A DNA stretch of 64,000 nt from Streptomyces sp. Ag109_O5-10 (GTDB taxonomy: Bacteria > Actinomycetota > Actinomycetes > Streptomycetales > Streptomycetaceae), in contig NZ_FNTQ01000001.1 in the NCBI RefSeq assembly GCF_900105755.1, positions 7,688,001-7,752,000 of the forward strand. The letters run 5' to 3'. Positions 17,536 through 26,129 of the stretch are shown here, piece after piece (position 1 is the stretch's first letter; every line of letters begins with the position of its first letter). The position numbers and the translations under genes were made by a program. The notes beneath the pieces are model-generated. The model searched no databases. It had not been told where the DNA came from and was given only the letters and a program-made list of their open reading frames with translations.

Positions 17536-18000
17536 ATGCGCAAAGGACGTCGACTCGCGATCGACGTCGGGGACGCCCGGATCGGGGTCGCCTCGTGTGA
17601 CCCCGACGGGATCCTCGCCACCCCGGTCGAGACGGTCCCCGGCCGGGACATCCCGGCGGCCCACCGCAGGCTGCGGCAACTGGTCGAGGAGTACGAACCC
17701 GTCGAGGTCGTCGTCGGACTCCCGCGCTCCCTGAAGGGAGGCGAGGGCCCGGCCGCCGTCAAGGTCCGGGCCTTCGCGCAGGAGCTGGCCAAGGGTGTCG
17801 AACCGGTGCCGGTCAGGCTGGTCGACGAGCGGATGACGACCGTGACGGCCAGTCAGGGGCTGCGGGCCTCGGGGGTGAAGTCCAAGAAGGGACGCTCGGT
17901 CATCGACCAGGCAGCCGCTGTGATCATCCTCCAGCAGGCGCTGGAATCCGAACGGGTGTCAGGTAAACCACCCGGCGAGGGCGTCGAAGTAGTCATCTGA
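17536..18000 (+). CDS. ruvX: Putative pre-16S rRNA nuclease / Holliday junction resolvase-like protein (YqgF family)
   Basis: 154-residue RNase H-fold protein. The conserved N-terminal RLAIDVGDARIGVA contains the first catalytic Asp (D10). VVGLPRSLKGGEG, LVDERMTT and the terminal KGRSVIDQAAAVIILQQAL match YqgF/RuvX. In E. coli the homologue processes the 5' end of 16S rRNA. In Streptomyces it sits between alaS and mltG, as here. Start ATG with AAGGAAAC upstream. Confidence 0.92.
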   Translation: MRKGRRLAIDVGDARIGVASCDPDGILATPVETVPGRDIPAAHRRLRQLVEEYEPVEVVVGLPRSLKGGEGPAAVKVRAFAQELAKGVEPVPVRLVDERMTTVTASQGLRASGVKSKKGRSVIDQAAAVIILQQALESERVSGKPPGEGVEVVI

Positions 18001-18123
18001 TCGCGATACGGTAACGTTCCGCGCGATGCGATGGTTTTCGAACAGCCACCGCACAGCAAGAGGCGGAACGGTCGGTCGGCCCACCAGCCGCGTGACGCGC
18101 CGCCTCGCGGCTCTAGGGGATCG

Positions 18124-19842
18124 ATGACTGAGTATGGCCGGGGCCCAGGCTCCGAACCGTGGCACCCGGAGGACCCGTTGTACGGGGACGACGGGTGGGG
18201 AGGACAGCAGGCCCACGTGGGTCAGCAGTCCCCCTACGGCGGCCAGCCGCAGCACTACCCGCAGCAGTCGCAGCAGGAGCAGTACGGCGACTGGGGCCAG
18301 TACCCGCAGGGCGGGTACGACCAGCAGCAGTACGCGTACTACGACGAGCAGGGCCAACTCCGCTACGCCGACGGGCACGGCCAGCAGCAGTACGACCAGC
18401 AGCAGTACGTCGGCCACGCCCCGCAGCAGTACCACCAGGGCACCTGGGACGCGACCGGCACCCACGGCCACGTCCCCTACGCCGCCGACCCTGGCGACCC
18501 CTACGGTCAGCAGCCCGCGGCCTACGGCGCCGAGCAGCCCGACTTCTACGGCACCGAGGACGCCTACCCGCCCCCGGAGCCGCCCGGCCGCCGGCGCCCC
18601 GAGCCGGAAGCGCAGCCGGATCCCGCCGTCGAGGAGGGGGAAGAGGAGCAGCACCCCTTCTTCACCGGCGCCGACGACGATGACGACGACGGGGACGACG
18701 ATCCGAAAGGACGCCGCGGTGGTGGCCGCGGCAAGGACGCCAAAGGGGGCAAGGGCGCCAAGAAACGCCGCAGCGGCTGTGCCTGCCTCGTGGTCTGCCT
18801 GGTCTTCGGCGGCGGCGCGGCCACCGTCGGCTACTTCGGCTGGCACTTCTACCAAAATCGTTTCGGCGCGGCCCCGGACTACGCGGGCAGCGGCTCCGCC
18901 GAGACCGTGACCGTCCAGATCCCCAAGGGGGCCGGCGGATACGAGATCGGCCGCCGCCTGAAGGAGGCCGGCGTCGTCAAGAGCGTCGACGCGTTCGTCC
19001 ACGCGCAGAACCAGAACACGAGGGGCGACACGATCCAGGCGGGCGCCTACACGCTCAAGAAGGAGATGTCCGCCGCGAGCTGTGTGCTGCTGATGCTCGA
19101 CCCGAAGAGCCAGGCCAATGTGGTGGTCACCCCGGGCGAGCGCGCGACGGCCGTCTACGTGGCGCTCGACAAGAAACTCGGCCTTTCCCCCGGCACCTCC
19201 AAGAAAGCCGCCAAGGCCCAGTACAAGACCCTCGGCCTGCCGAGTTACGCGAACTCCAACAGCAAGATCATGGACCCGCTGGAAGGATTCCTCTACCCGG
19301 GCACCTATCCCGCGGCCAAGGGCATGAAGCCCGAGGCGGTGCTGAAACAGATGGTCGCCGCGGCCAAGGAGGAGTACGCCGCCTACGACTTGGAGGCGGA
19401 GGCCAAGAAGTACGATCTGGACAGCCCGCTGCAGGTCATCACGGTCGCGAGCCTCGTTCAGGCCGAAGGAAAGACGCACGACGACTTCCGCAAGATGGCG
19501 GAAGTGATCTACAACCGTCTCAAGCCCACGAACACCGAGACGAACCAGAAGCTGCAATTCGACTCGACCTTCAACTACCTGAAGGGCACCAGCAACATCC
19601 ACATCAGCGAGTCGGAGATCAACAGCAACAGGGACCCGTACAACACGTACACCCAGAAGGGGCTTCCGCCCGGTCCGATCGGCAACCCCGGCGAGGACGC
19701 GCTCAAGGCGGCACTGAATCCGACCGACGAGGGCTGGATCTATTTCGTGGCGACAGACGGCCAGAACAACACCGAATTCGCCAAGACCTACGCGGAATTC
19801 CAGCAGCTCAAGGAAAAATTCAATGCCAACTCGGGCAACTGA
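18124..19842 (+). CDS. mltG: Endolytic peptidoglycan transglycosylase MltG (YceG-like) with Gln/Tyr-rich N-terminus
   Basis: 572 aa. It is predicted to cut nascent glycan strands at the membrane. The cytoplasmic N-terminal ~190 residues are unusually rich in Gln, Tyr, Gly and acidic residues, with repeated QQQY. A Lys-rich stretch, one transmembrane helix (CACLVVCLVFGGGAATVGYF) and the YceG domain follow. The catalytic glutamate is E448 in ASLVQAEGK, followed by MAEVIYNRL. The ATG at 18124 has AGGGGA just before it and is preferred over an in-frame ATG at 18031. The 3' end overlaps aroE by 20 bases. Confidence 0.9.
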   Translation: MTEYGRGPGSEPWHPEDPLYGDDGWGGQQAHVGQQSPYGGQPQHYPQQSQQEQYGDWGQYPQGGYDQQQYAYYDEQGQLRYADGHGQQQYDQQQYVGHAPQQYHQGTWDATGTHGHVPYAADPGDPYGQQPAAYGAEQPDFYGTEDAYPPPEPPGRRRPEPEAQPDPAVEEGEEEQHPFFTGADDDDDDGDDDPKGRRGGGRGKDAKGGKGAKKRRSGCACLVVCLVFGGGAATVGYFGWHFYQNRFGAAPDYAGSGSAETVTVQIPKGAGGYEIGRRLKEAGVVKSVDAFVHAQNQNTRGDTIQAGAYTLKKEMSAASCVLLMLDPKSQANVVVTPGERATAVYVALDKKLGLSPGTSKKAAKAQYKTLGLPSYANSNSKIMDPLEGFLYPGTYPAAKGMKPEAVLKQMVAAAKEEYAAYDLEAEAKKYDLDSPLQVITVASLVQAEGKTHDDFRKMAEVIYNRLKPTNTETNQKLQFDSTFNYLKGTSNIHISESEINSNRDPYNTYTQKGLPPGPIGNPGEDALKAALNPTDEGWIYFVATDGQNNTEFAKTYAEFQQLKEKFNANSGN

Positions 19843-20665
19843 CGACGCCCGCCGGGCCGCCGTGCTCGGTAAGCCCATCGCCCACTCCCTCTCCCCGGTG
19901 CTGCACCGGGCCGCGTACGGCGAACTCGGCCTCGCCGACTGGTCGTACGAGCGCTTCGAGGTCGACGAGGCCGGGCTGCCCGGCTTCCTCGCGTCGCTGG
20001 GACCGGAGTGGGCGGGGCTGTCGCTGACCATGCCGCTGAAGCGGGCGGTCATCCCGCTGGTCGACGAGATCAGCGAGACGGCCGCCTCGGTCGACGCGGT
20101 CAACACCGTCGTCTTCGCCGAGGACGGACGCCGCCTCGGCGACAACACCGACATTCCGGGCATGGTCGCCGCGCTCCGCGAGCACGGAATCGAACAGGTC
20201 GGCTCCGCCGCCATCCTCGGTGCCGGTGCCACCGCCTCCTCCGCGCTGGCCGCCCTGGCCCGGATCTGCACCGGCGAGGTCGTCGCCTACGTCCGCAGCG
20301 CGGAGCGCGCCGCCGAGATGCGGCACTGGGGCGAGCGGCTCGACGTCGAGGTCCGCACCGCCGACTGGGCCGACGCGGAGCAGGCCCTGCACGCGCCGCT
20401 GGTGATCGCCACCACCCCCGCCGGCACCACCGACGCCCTCGCCGGCGCCGTGCCGGAGTGCCCCACCACCCTCTTCGACGTCCTCTACCACCCCTGGCCC
20501 ACCGCGCTGGCCGCCCGCTGGTCGATGTTCGGAGGCGCCGTCGTCAGCGGCCTCGACCTCCTGGTGCACCAGGCGGTGCTTCAGGTCGAGCAGATGACCG
20601 GTCGGAGCCCGGCGCCGCTGGACGCCATGCGCCGGGCCGGGGAGAAGGCGCTCGCCGAGCGCTGA
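19823..20665 (+). CDS. aroE: Shikimate dehydrogenase
   Basis: NADP-dependent reduction of 3-dehydroshikimate to shikimate in aromatic amino-acid synthesis. The 280-residue protein begins with the substrate-binding signature AVLGKPIAHSLSP and has TMPLKR (catalytic Lys), NTDIPG (catalytic Asp) and a Rossmann motif ILGAGATASSAL. The end SGLDLLVHQAVLQ matches AroE. It overlaps the mltG 3' end by 20 bases with AAGGAAA as ribosome-binding site inside mltG, so the two are co-transcribed. Confidence 0.94.
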   Translation: MPTRATDDARRAAVLGKPIAHSLSPVLHRAAYGELGLADWSYERFEVDEAGLPGFLASLGPEWAGLSLTMPLKRAVIPLVDEISETAASVDAVNTVVFAEDGRRLGDNTDIPGMVAALREHGIEQVGSAAILGAGATASSALAALARICTGEVVAYVRSAERAAEMRHWGERLDVEVRTADWADAEQALHAPLVIATTPAGTTDALAGAVPECPTTLFDVLYHPWPTALAARWSMFGGAVVSGLDLLVHQAVLQVEQMTGRSPAPLDAMRRAGEKALAER

Positions 20666-20831
20666 CCTGACGGATCCGCGTCCGTCTGCTGGACCGGGCG
20701 CCGGGTCGAGGGCCCGGACGTGGGAGGATCGGACATGACGGACCGGACCACGCCCACCCGGTCGGCCGTCGCCGTACGCGAGGACGCGTGTACGCAGGGC
20801 AGTACCAGGGCGCGAGCACTGAGGAGCATCG

Positions 20832-22016
20832 TTGAGCAGGCTGCGTTGGCTGACCGCGGGGGAGTCCCACGGTCCCGCACTTGTCGCGACGCTGGAGGGC
20901 CTTCCCGCCGGCGTGCCGATCACGACCGAGATGGTCGCCGACCACCTGGAGCGGCGGCGGCTCGGCTACGGCCGCGGTGCGCGCATGAAGTTCGAGCGGG
21001 ACGAGGTCACCTTCCTCGGCGGCGTCCGGCACGGTCTCACCCTCGGCTCCCCGGTCGCGATCATGGTGGGCAACACCGAGTGGCCCAAGTGGGAGCAGGT
21101 CATGGCGGCCGACCCGGTCGACCCGGAGATCCTCGCCGGGCTGGCTCGCAACGCCCCGCTGACCCGCCCGCGCCCCGGTCACGCCGACCTCGCCGGCATG
21201 CAGAAGTACGGCTTCGACGAGGCCCGGCCGGTCCTGGAGCGGGCCTCCGCGCGGGAGACGGCCGCCCGGGTGGCGCTGGGCGCGGTGGCCCGGTCGTACC
21301 TGAAGGAGACGGCCGGCATCGAGATCGTCTCGCACGTCGTCGAGCTGTGCTCCGTGAAGGCGCCGGCCGGCGTCTACCCCACCCCCGCGGACGTCGAGAA
21401 GCTGGACGCCGACCCGCTGCGCTGCCTGGACGCGGACGCGTCGAAGGCGATGGTCGCGGAGGTCGACCAGGCGCACAAGGACGGCGACACGCTCGGCGGC
21501 GTGGTGGAGGTGCTGGCCTACGGCGTCCCGGTCGGCCTCGGCTCGCACGTGCACTGGGACCGGAAGCTGGACGCCCGCCTCGCCGGGGCCCTGATGGGGA
21601 TCCAGGCGATCAAGGGCGTGGAGATCGGCGACGGCTTCGAGCTGGCCCGGGTGCCGGGCTCGAAGGCGCACGACGAGATCGTGAGCACGTCCGAGGGCAT
21701 CCGCCGTGTCTCCGGGCGCGCGGGCGGCACCGAGGGCGGCCTGTCCACCGGCGAGCTGCTCCGTGTCCGGGCCGCGATGAAGCCGATCGCGACCGTGCCG
21801 CGGGCCCTGCAGACCGTGGACGTGGCGACCGGCGAGGCCACCCAGGCCCATCACCAGCGCTCGGACGTGTCGGCGGTGCCGGCCGCCGGAATCGTCGCCG
21901 AGGCGATGGTCGCGCTCGTCCTCGCGGACGCGGTCGCGGAGAAGTTCGGCGGCGACTCGGTCCCCGAGACCCGCCGGAACGTCCGGTCGTACCTCGAGAA
22001 CCTGGCCATCCGGTGA
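20832..22016 (+). CDS. aroC: Chorismate synthase
   Basis: Converts EPSP to chorismate using reduced FMN, the last common step of the shikimate pathway. 394 aa with the family signatures GESHGPALVATLEGLPAG, RRLGYGRGARM, SARETAARVALG and the C-terminal QAHHQRSDVSAVPAA. The start is TTG at 20832, directly after GAGGAG (20821-20826), and gives the conserved SRLRWLTAGESHG. The stop overlaps the aroK GTG by four bases. Confidence 0.96.
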   Translation: MSRLRWLTAGESHGPALVATLEGLPAGVPITTEMVADHLERRRLGYGRGARMKFERDEVTFLGGVRHGLTLGSPVAIMVGNTEWPKWEQVMAADPVDPEILAGLARNAPLTRPRPGHADLAGMQKYGFDEARPVLERASARETAARVALGAVARSYLKETAGIEIVSHVVELCSVKAPAGVYPTPADVEKLDADPLRCLDADASKAMVAEVDQAHKDGDTLGGVVEVLAYGVPVGLGSHVHWDRKLDARLAGALMGIQAIKGVEIGDGFELARVPGSKAHDEIVSTSEGIRRVSGRAGGTEGGLSTGELLRVRAAMKPIATVPRALQTVDVATGEATQAHHQRSDVSAVPAAGIVAEAMVALVLADAVAEKFGGDSVPETRRNVRSYLENLAIR

Positions 22017-22531
22017 CCGGCGCACCGCGGGTGGTGCTGGTCGGGCCGATGGGCGTGGGCAAGTCCACGGTCGGGCTGCTGCTGGCCGAGCGGCTCGGCG
22101 TCGGCTACCGGGACACCGACGAGGACATCGTCACCGCCGAGGGCCGCGCCATCGCCGACATCTTCGTGGCCGAGGGCGAGCCGGCCTTCCGGGCGATCGA
22201 GAAGCGGGCGGTGCGGGCGGCGCTGGCCGAGCACGAGGGCGTCCTCGCGCTCGGCGGGGGCGCGATCCTCGACGCGGAGACGCGTGGTCTGCTCGCCGGC
22301 CGCACGGTGGTCTACCTCTCGATGGACGTGGAGGAGGCCGTCAAGCGCACCGGCCTGAACGCGGCCCGGCCCCTGCTCGCCATCAACCCGCGCAAGCAGT
22401 GGCGCGAGCTGATGGAGGCGCGGCGGCACCTGTACGAGGAGGTCGCCACGGCCGTCGTGGCGACCGACGGCCGTACGCCCGAAGAGGTCACCCAAGCAGC
22501 CCTGGACGCACTGGAGTTGAAGGAAGCATGA
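22013..22531 (+). CDS. aroK: Shikimate kinase
   Basis: Phosphorylates shikimate with ATP. 172 aa, with Walker A GPMGVGKS at residues 11-18, the shikimate-binding DTDEDI and the GGGA loop (LALGGGAIL), plus LNAARPLL and a Walker-B-like segment. GTG start within the aroC stop (GTGA) and stop within the aroB ATG (ATGA): aroC-aroK-aroB are tightly coupled. Confidence 0.95.
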   Translation: MTGAPRVVLVGPMGVGKSTVGLLLAERLGVGYRDTDEDIVTAEGRAIADIFVAEGEPAFRAIEKRAVRAALAEHEGVLALGGGAILDAETRGLLAGRTVVYLSMDVEEAVKRTGLNAARPLLAINPRKQWRELMEARRHLYEEVATAVVATDGRTPEEVTQAALDALELKEA

Positions 22532-23619
22532 GCGAGGCAGTCACCCGGATCCAGGTCGGCGGCACGGCGGGCACCGAGCCGTACGAGGTCCTGGTGGGCC
22601 GTCAGCTCCTCGGCGAGCTGGGCGGGTTGATCGGGGACAGGGTGAAGCGGGTGGCCGTGATCCACCCCGAGGCGCTCGCCGAGACGGGCGACGCGCTCCG
22701 CGCCGACCTGGCCGAGCAGGGCTACGAGGCCGTCGCCATCCAGGTGCCCAACGCCGAGGAGGCCAAGACCGCCGAGGTGGCCGCCTACTGCTGGAAGGCG
22801 CTCGGCCAGTCCGGCTTCACCCGCTCCGACATCGTCGTCGGCGTGGGCGGCGGTTCGACCACGGACCTCGCCGGTTTCGTGGCCGCGACCTGGCTGCGGG
22901 GCGTCCGCTGGATCGCCGTCCCGACCACCGTCCTCGCGATGGTGGACGCGGCGGTCGGCGGCAAGACCGGCATCAACACGGCCGAGGGCAAGAACCTGGT
23001 CGGCGCCTTCCACCCCCCGGCGGGCGTCCTGTGCGACCTGGCCGCCCTCGACTCGCTCCCGGTCAACGACTACGTCTCCGGACTCGCCGAGATCATCAAG
23101 GCCGGCTTCATCGCCGACCCGGTGATCCTGGAGCTCATCGAGTCCGACCCCGAGGCCGCCCGCACCCCGGCCGGCCCGCACACGGCCGAACTGATCGAGC
23201 GCTCCATCCGGGTGAAGGCGGAGGTCGTCTCCTGCGACCTCAAGGAATCGGGCCTGCGCGAGATCCTCAACTACGGCCACACGCTCGGCCACGCCATCGA
23301 GAAGAACGAGCGCTACAAGTGGCGGCACGGCGCGGCGGTCGCCGTAGGCATGCACTTCGCCGCGGAACTGGGCCGGCTGGCCGGCCGCCTGGACGACGCG
23401 ACGGCCGACCGCCACCGCACGGTCCTGGAGTCCGTCGGTCTCCCGCTGCACTACCGCTACGACCAGTGGCCCAAGCTGGTCGAGACCATGAAGGTCGACA
23501 AGAAGTCCCGCGGCGACCTGCTCCGCTTCATCGTCCTGGACGGCCTCGCCAAGCCGACCGTCCTGGAGGGCCCGGACCCGGCCGTGCTGCTCGCCGCGTA
23601 CGGCGAGGTCGGGCAGTAG
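22528..23619 (+). CDS. aroB: 3-dehydroquinate synthase
   Basis: Second step of the shikimate pathway: NAD- and metal-dependent cyclisation of DAHP to 3-dehydroquinate. 363 aa, with GVGGGSTTDLAGFVAATW (NAD binding), PTTVLAMVDAAVGGKTGIN, KNLVGAFH and the zinc ligands around LNYGHTLGHAIE. ATG overlaps the aroK stop. Ends the aro operon; a hairpin follows at 23672. Confidence 0.96.
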   Translation: MSEAVTRIQVGGTAGTEPYEVLVGRQLLGELGGLIGDRVKRVAVIHPEALAETGDALRADLAEQGYEAVAIQVPNAEEAKTAEVAAYCWKALGQSGFTRSDIVVGVGGGSTTDLAGFVAATWLRGVRWIAVPTTVLAMVDAAVGGKTGINTAEGKNLVGAFHPPAGVLCDLAALDSLPVNDYVSGLAEIIKAGFIADPVILELIESDPEAARTPAGPHTAELIERSIRVKAEVVSCDLKESGLREILNYGHTLGHAIEKNERYKWRHGAAVAVGMHFAAELGRLAGRLDDATADRHRTVLESVGLPLHYRYDQWPKLVETMKVDKKSRGDLLRFIVLDGLAKPTVLEGPDPAVLLAAYGEVGQ

Positions 23620-23671
23620 GTCCGCGACTGTTCCTTCCGCCCGATCAGCCTCCCGGCACGGGCACTTCGGA

Positions 23672-23710
23672 CCGCCCCCGGCCGTTTCACCAAACGACCA
23701 CCGGGGGCGG
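23672..23710 (+). terminator. Hairpin after aroB
   Basis: 10-bp perfect arms CCGCCCCCGG (23672-23681) and CCGGGGGCGG (23701-23710), with an inner CGTTT/AAACG pair in the loop, 52 bases after aroB. It probably ends the aro operon. Confidence 0.55.
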
Positions 23711-23761
23711 TACCGTTCGGTAACGAGCGCGGCCGAACATCACGAGACGGAGTGGCACCGG

Positions 23762-24571
23762 ATGCAGCACGCAGTGGGATCTCCGCTGCCGCCGCCCCAT
23801 CAGCCGGGGCAGGGACCGACCGGCTGGCAGCCGGCCGCACAGCACCCGGGAGCGCCGCAGGGCCCCACGCCCGTCCCGCCGCCACCGGCCGCGCCCCCGC
23901 AGCCGCCGCTGCCCCCGCTGCCGCCCGAGACCACGGGCCACGTCCCGCTGCCGCCGGGCGCCCCGGTGGGCATGCCGAGCCCGCCCCCCGCCGCCACGGT
24001 CCCCGACCCGACCAGCACAACCCTGGCCGTCCTCCTGATCGGCCCCGCCGGTGCGGGCAAGACCAGCGTGGCCAAGTACTGGGCCGACCACCGGCGGGTC
24101 CCCACCGCCCACATCAGCCTCGACGACGTCCGCGAGTGGGTCCGCTCCGGCTTCGCCGACCCCCAGTCCGGATGGAACGACCACTCCGAGGCCCAGTACC
24201 GCCTCGCCCGCCGCACCTGCGGCTTCGCCGCGCGCAACTTCCTCGCCAACGGCATCTCGTGCATCCTCGACGACGCCGTCTTCCCGGACCGCCCGGTCGT
24301 CGGCCTCGGCGGCTGGAAGCGGCACGTGGGCCCCGGCCTCCTCCCGGTCGTCCTCCTCCCCGGCCTCGACATCGTCCTCGAGCGCAACGCGGAGCGCACG
24401 GGCAACCGCCGCCTCACCGACGAGGAGGTGGCCCGCATCCACGGCCGCATGGCCGGCTGGTACGGCTCCGGCCTCCCGATCATCGACAACTCCCAGCTCG
24501 ACGTCCCAGCAACGGCCCGAGTCCTCGACGAGGTCCTGACCCGAGCAATAGCCAGCCCCCCAACCTGGTAA
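23762..24571 (+). CDS. P-loop ATPase/kinase-like protein with proline-rich N-terminus
   Basis: 269 aa. Residues 1-85 are a disordered Pro/Gly/Ala/Gln tract (PVPPPPAAPPQPPLPPLPP). A compact P-loop kinase-like domain follows: Walker A GPAGAGKT at 94-101, then HISLDDVREWV, LANGISCILDDAVF and LERNAERTGNRRL. This looks like the predicted-kinase/zeta-toxin/AAA_33 group that phosphorylates small substrates or RNA ends, but the substrate is unknown. No antitoxin is adjacent. It stands alone between the aro operon and the repeat array, with ATG 23762 preceded by GACGGAG. Confidence 0.78.
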   Translation: MQHAVGSPLPPPHQPGQGPTGWQPAAQHPGAPQGPTPVPPPPAAPPQPPLPPLPPETTGHVPLPPGAPVGMPSPPPAATVPDPTSTTLAVLLIGPAGAGKTSVAKYWADHRRVPTAHISLDDVREWVRSGFADPQSGWNDHSEAQYRLARRTCGFAARNFLANGISCILDDAVFPDRPVVGLGGWKRHVGPGLLPVVLLPGLDIVLERNAERTGNRRLTDEEVARIHGRMAGWYGSGLPIIDNSQLDVPATARVLDEVLTRAIASPPTW

Positions 24572-24593
24572 CGAGGACCCACCGGAGAACCCC

Positions 24594-24880
24594 AGGGGCA
24601 CGGAGAACCGCGCGCTCACCCCCACCGCCCCACAGCCGAAACGCGACCGGTCTTTCGCGGGGGCGCGGGGAACCGCGCGGCTGCCCCCCCACCAGCAGCC
24701 AGCCGAAAGACGACCGGTTTCTCCAGGGGCGCGGGGAACTGCGCGAATGCCCCCACCGGCGGGCAGCCGAGACACGACCGGTTTTTCCAGGGGCGCGGGG
24801 AACTGCGCGAATGCCCCCACCGGCGGGCAGCCGAAACGCGACCGGTCTTTCGAAGGGGCGCGGGGAACTGCGCAAAACCT
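24594..24880. repeat. Tandem array of five ~65-bp units with the GGGGCGCGGGGAACTGCGCG core
   Basis: Units start at 24594, 24659, 24725, 24789 and 24854 (periods 65, 66, 64 and 65). Each begins AGGGGCGCGGGGAACTGCGCG and continues with a C-rich stretch, GGGCAGCCGAAACGCGACCGG and TTTCC. Units 3 and 4 are almost identical, units 1 and 2 are diverged, and unit 5 is cut short. It fills most of the 399-base gap between the P-loop gene and the peptidase gene. The same core occurs singly elsewhere in this window (27236, 54496, 63089). Open frames through it on either strand encode repeated peptides and are not genes. Confidence 0.85.
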
Positions 24881-24970
24881 CCACGCACCCGCACCCGAAA
24901 ACGGCGCCCAGCCACCCCACTCGGCCCCTTTCAACCGGCACAAACCGCCCACCCCTCCTACGCTCGACTC

Positions 24971-26077
24971 ATGTCAGACGTGTACGCGGCCCGCCGAACC
25001 AGGCTGAGGGAACGCTGCCACGCGGCCGGCAGCCAGTCCGCCGTCATCTCGCACCCGGCCAACGTGAGATACCTCGCCGGCGCCGCCCCCAAGGGCTCCG
25101 TCCTGCTCCTCGGCAGACGCGAGGACCTCCTCGTCTGCCCCGGCCCGCCGGACGACCGCCCCGGTGAGGCCCGCCCCGACGAGGCCCTGCGGCCGCACCT
25201 GCTGGCAGGACCCGGCGGCGACCCCGCCGTGGCCGCCGCCGACCTCGCCGCCGCCCAGGACGCCGACACCCTCGCCGTCGAGGAGCACCACCTCACCGTG
25301 GCCCGGCACCGCGCCCTCGCCTCCGTCGCCCCCGCCCTCCGCCTGATCGACCTCGGCAGCACCGTCGAGCAGCTCAGGGTCGTCAAGGACGAGGAGGAGA
25401 TCTCCTGCCTCCGCATCGGCGCCGAGATCGCCGACCAGGCCCTCGGCGAACTCCTGGAGTCGATCCTCGTCGGCCGTACCGAACGCCACCTCGCCCTGGA
25501 GCTGGAGCGCCGCCTGGTCGACCACGGCGCCGACGGCCCGGCCTTCCCCACCTCCGTGGCGACCGGCCCGAACTCCGGCCGCCGCGGCCACCGCCCCACC
25601 GACCGGCGGGTCGAGGAGGGCGACTTCCTGACCGTCTGCCTCGGCGCCGCCTACCGCGGCTACCGCTGCGAGATCGGCCGTACCTTCGTCATCGGCACCT
25701 CCCCCGCCGACTGGCAGATCGACCTCTACGACCTGGTCTTCGCCGCCCAGCGGGCCGGCCGGGAGAGCCTGGTTCCCGGCGCCGCCCACCGCGACGTCGA
25801 CCGCGCCGCCCGCCAGGTACTGGACTCCGCGGGCTACGCGGAAGGCCTCCAACCCGTCACCGGACACGGCGTCGGACTCGAAATCGACGAGGACCCGCAG
25901 CTCGCCCCTTCAGCCATGGGTAAACTGGACGCTTGCGTGCCGGTCACCGTCGAACCGGGGGTCCACCTCCCGGGCCGGGGCGGCGTCCGGATCGATGACA
26001 CGCTCGTCGTACGCCCCGAGGCGGACGGCGGACCCGAGCTACTCACCATCACGACCAAGGAGCTGCTCGCACTCTAG
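24971..26077 (+). CDS. M24 family (aminopeptidase P / Xaa-Pro dipeptidase-like) protein with altered metal ligands
   Basis: 368 aa with the pita-bread fold of creatinase/aminopeptidase P. An N-terminal domain precedes the M24 domain (about 145-365). The expected five metal ligands are D-D-H-E-E. Here the positions read C223 (TVCLGA), E234 (CEIGRTF), H299 (GHGVG), E328 (VEPGV) and D342 (RIDDT), so three of five are replaced. It may bind another metal, be weak or be non-catalytic. It directly precedes efp, the usual place of pepQ-like genes in actinobacteria. ATG at 24971. Confidence 0.85.
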   Translation: MSDVYAARRTRLRERCHAAGSQSAVISHPANVRYLAGAAPKGSVLLLGRREDLLVCPGPPDDRPGEARPDEALRPHLLAGPGGDPAVAAADLAAAQDADTLAVEEHHLTVARHRALASVAPALRLIDLGSTVEQLRVVKDEEEISCLRIGAEIADQALGELLESILVGRTERHLALELERRLVDHGADGPAFPTSVATGPNSGRRGHRPTDRRVEEGDFLTVCLGAAYRGYRCEIGRTFVIGTSPADWQIDLYDLVFAAQRAGRESLVPGAAHRDVDRAARQVLDSAGYAEGLQPVTGHGVGLEIDEDPQLAPSAMGKLDACVPVTVEPGVHLPGRGGVRIDDTLVVRPEADGGPELLTITTKELLAL

Positions 26078-26129
26078 GCAAGGTGCGTGCCCCGGGGTCG
26101 TCCACGTCAGTCCAGGAGATTCCGCAACC

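Noticed and set aside
23687..24952. Minus-strand open frames through the 65-bp array encoding repeated AQFPAPLEKP-like peptides
   Set aside because: They are translations of the tandem DNA repeat and extend antisense into the P-loop gene.
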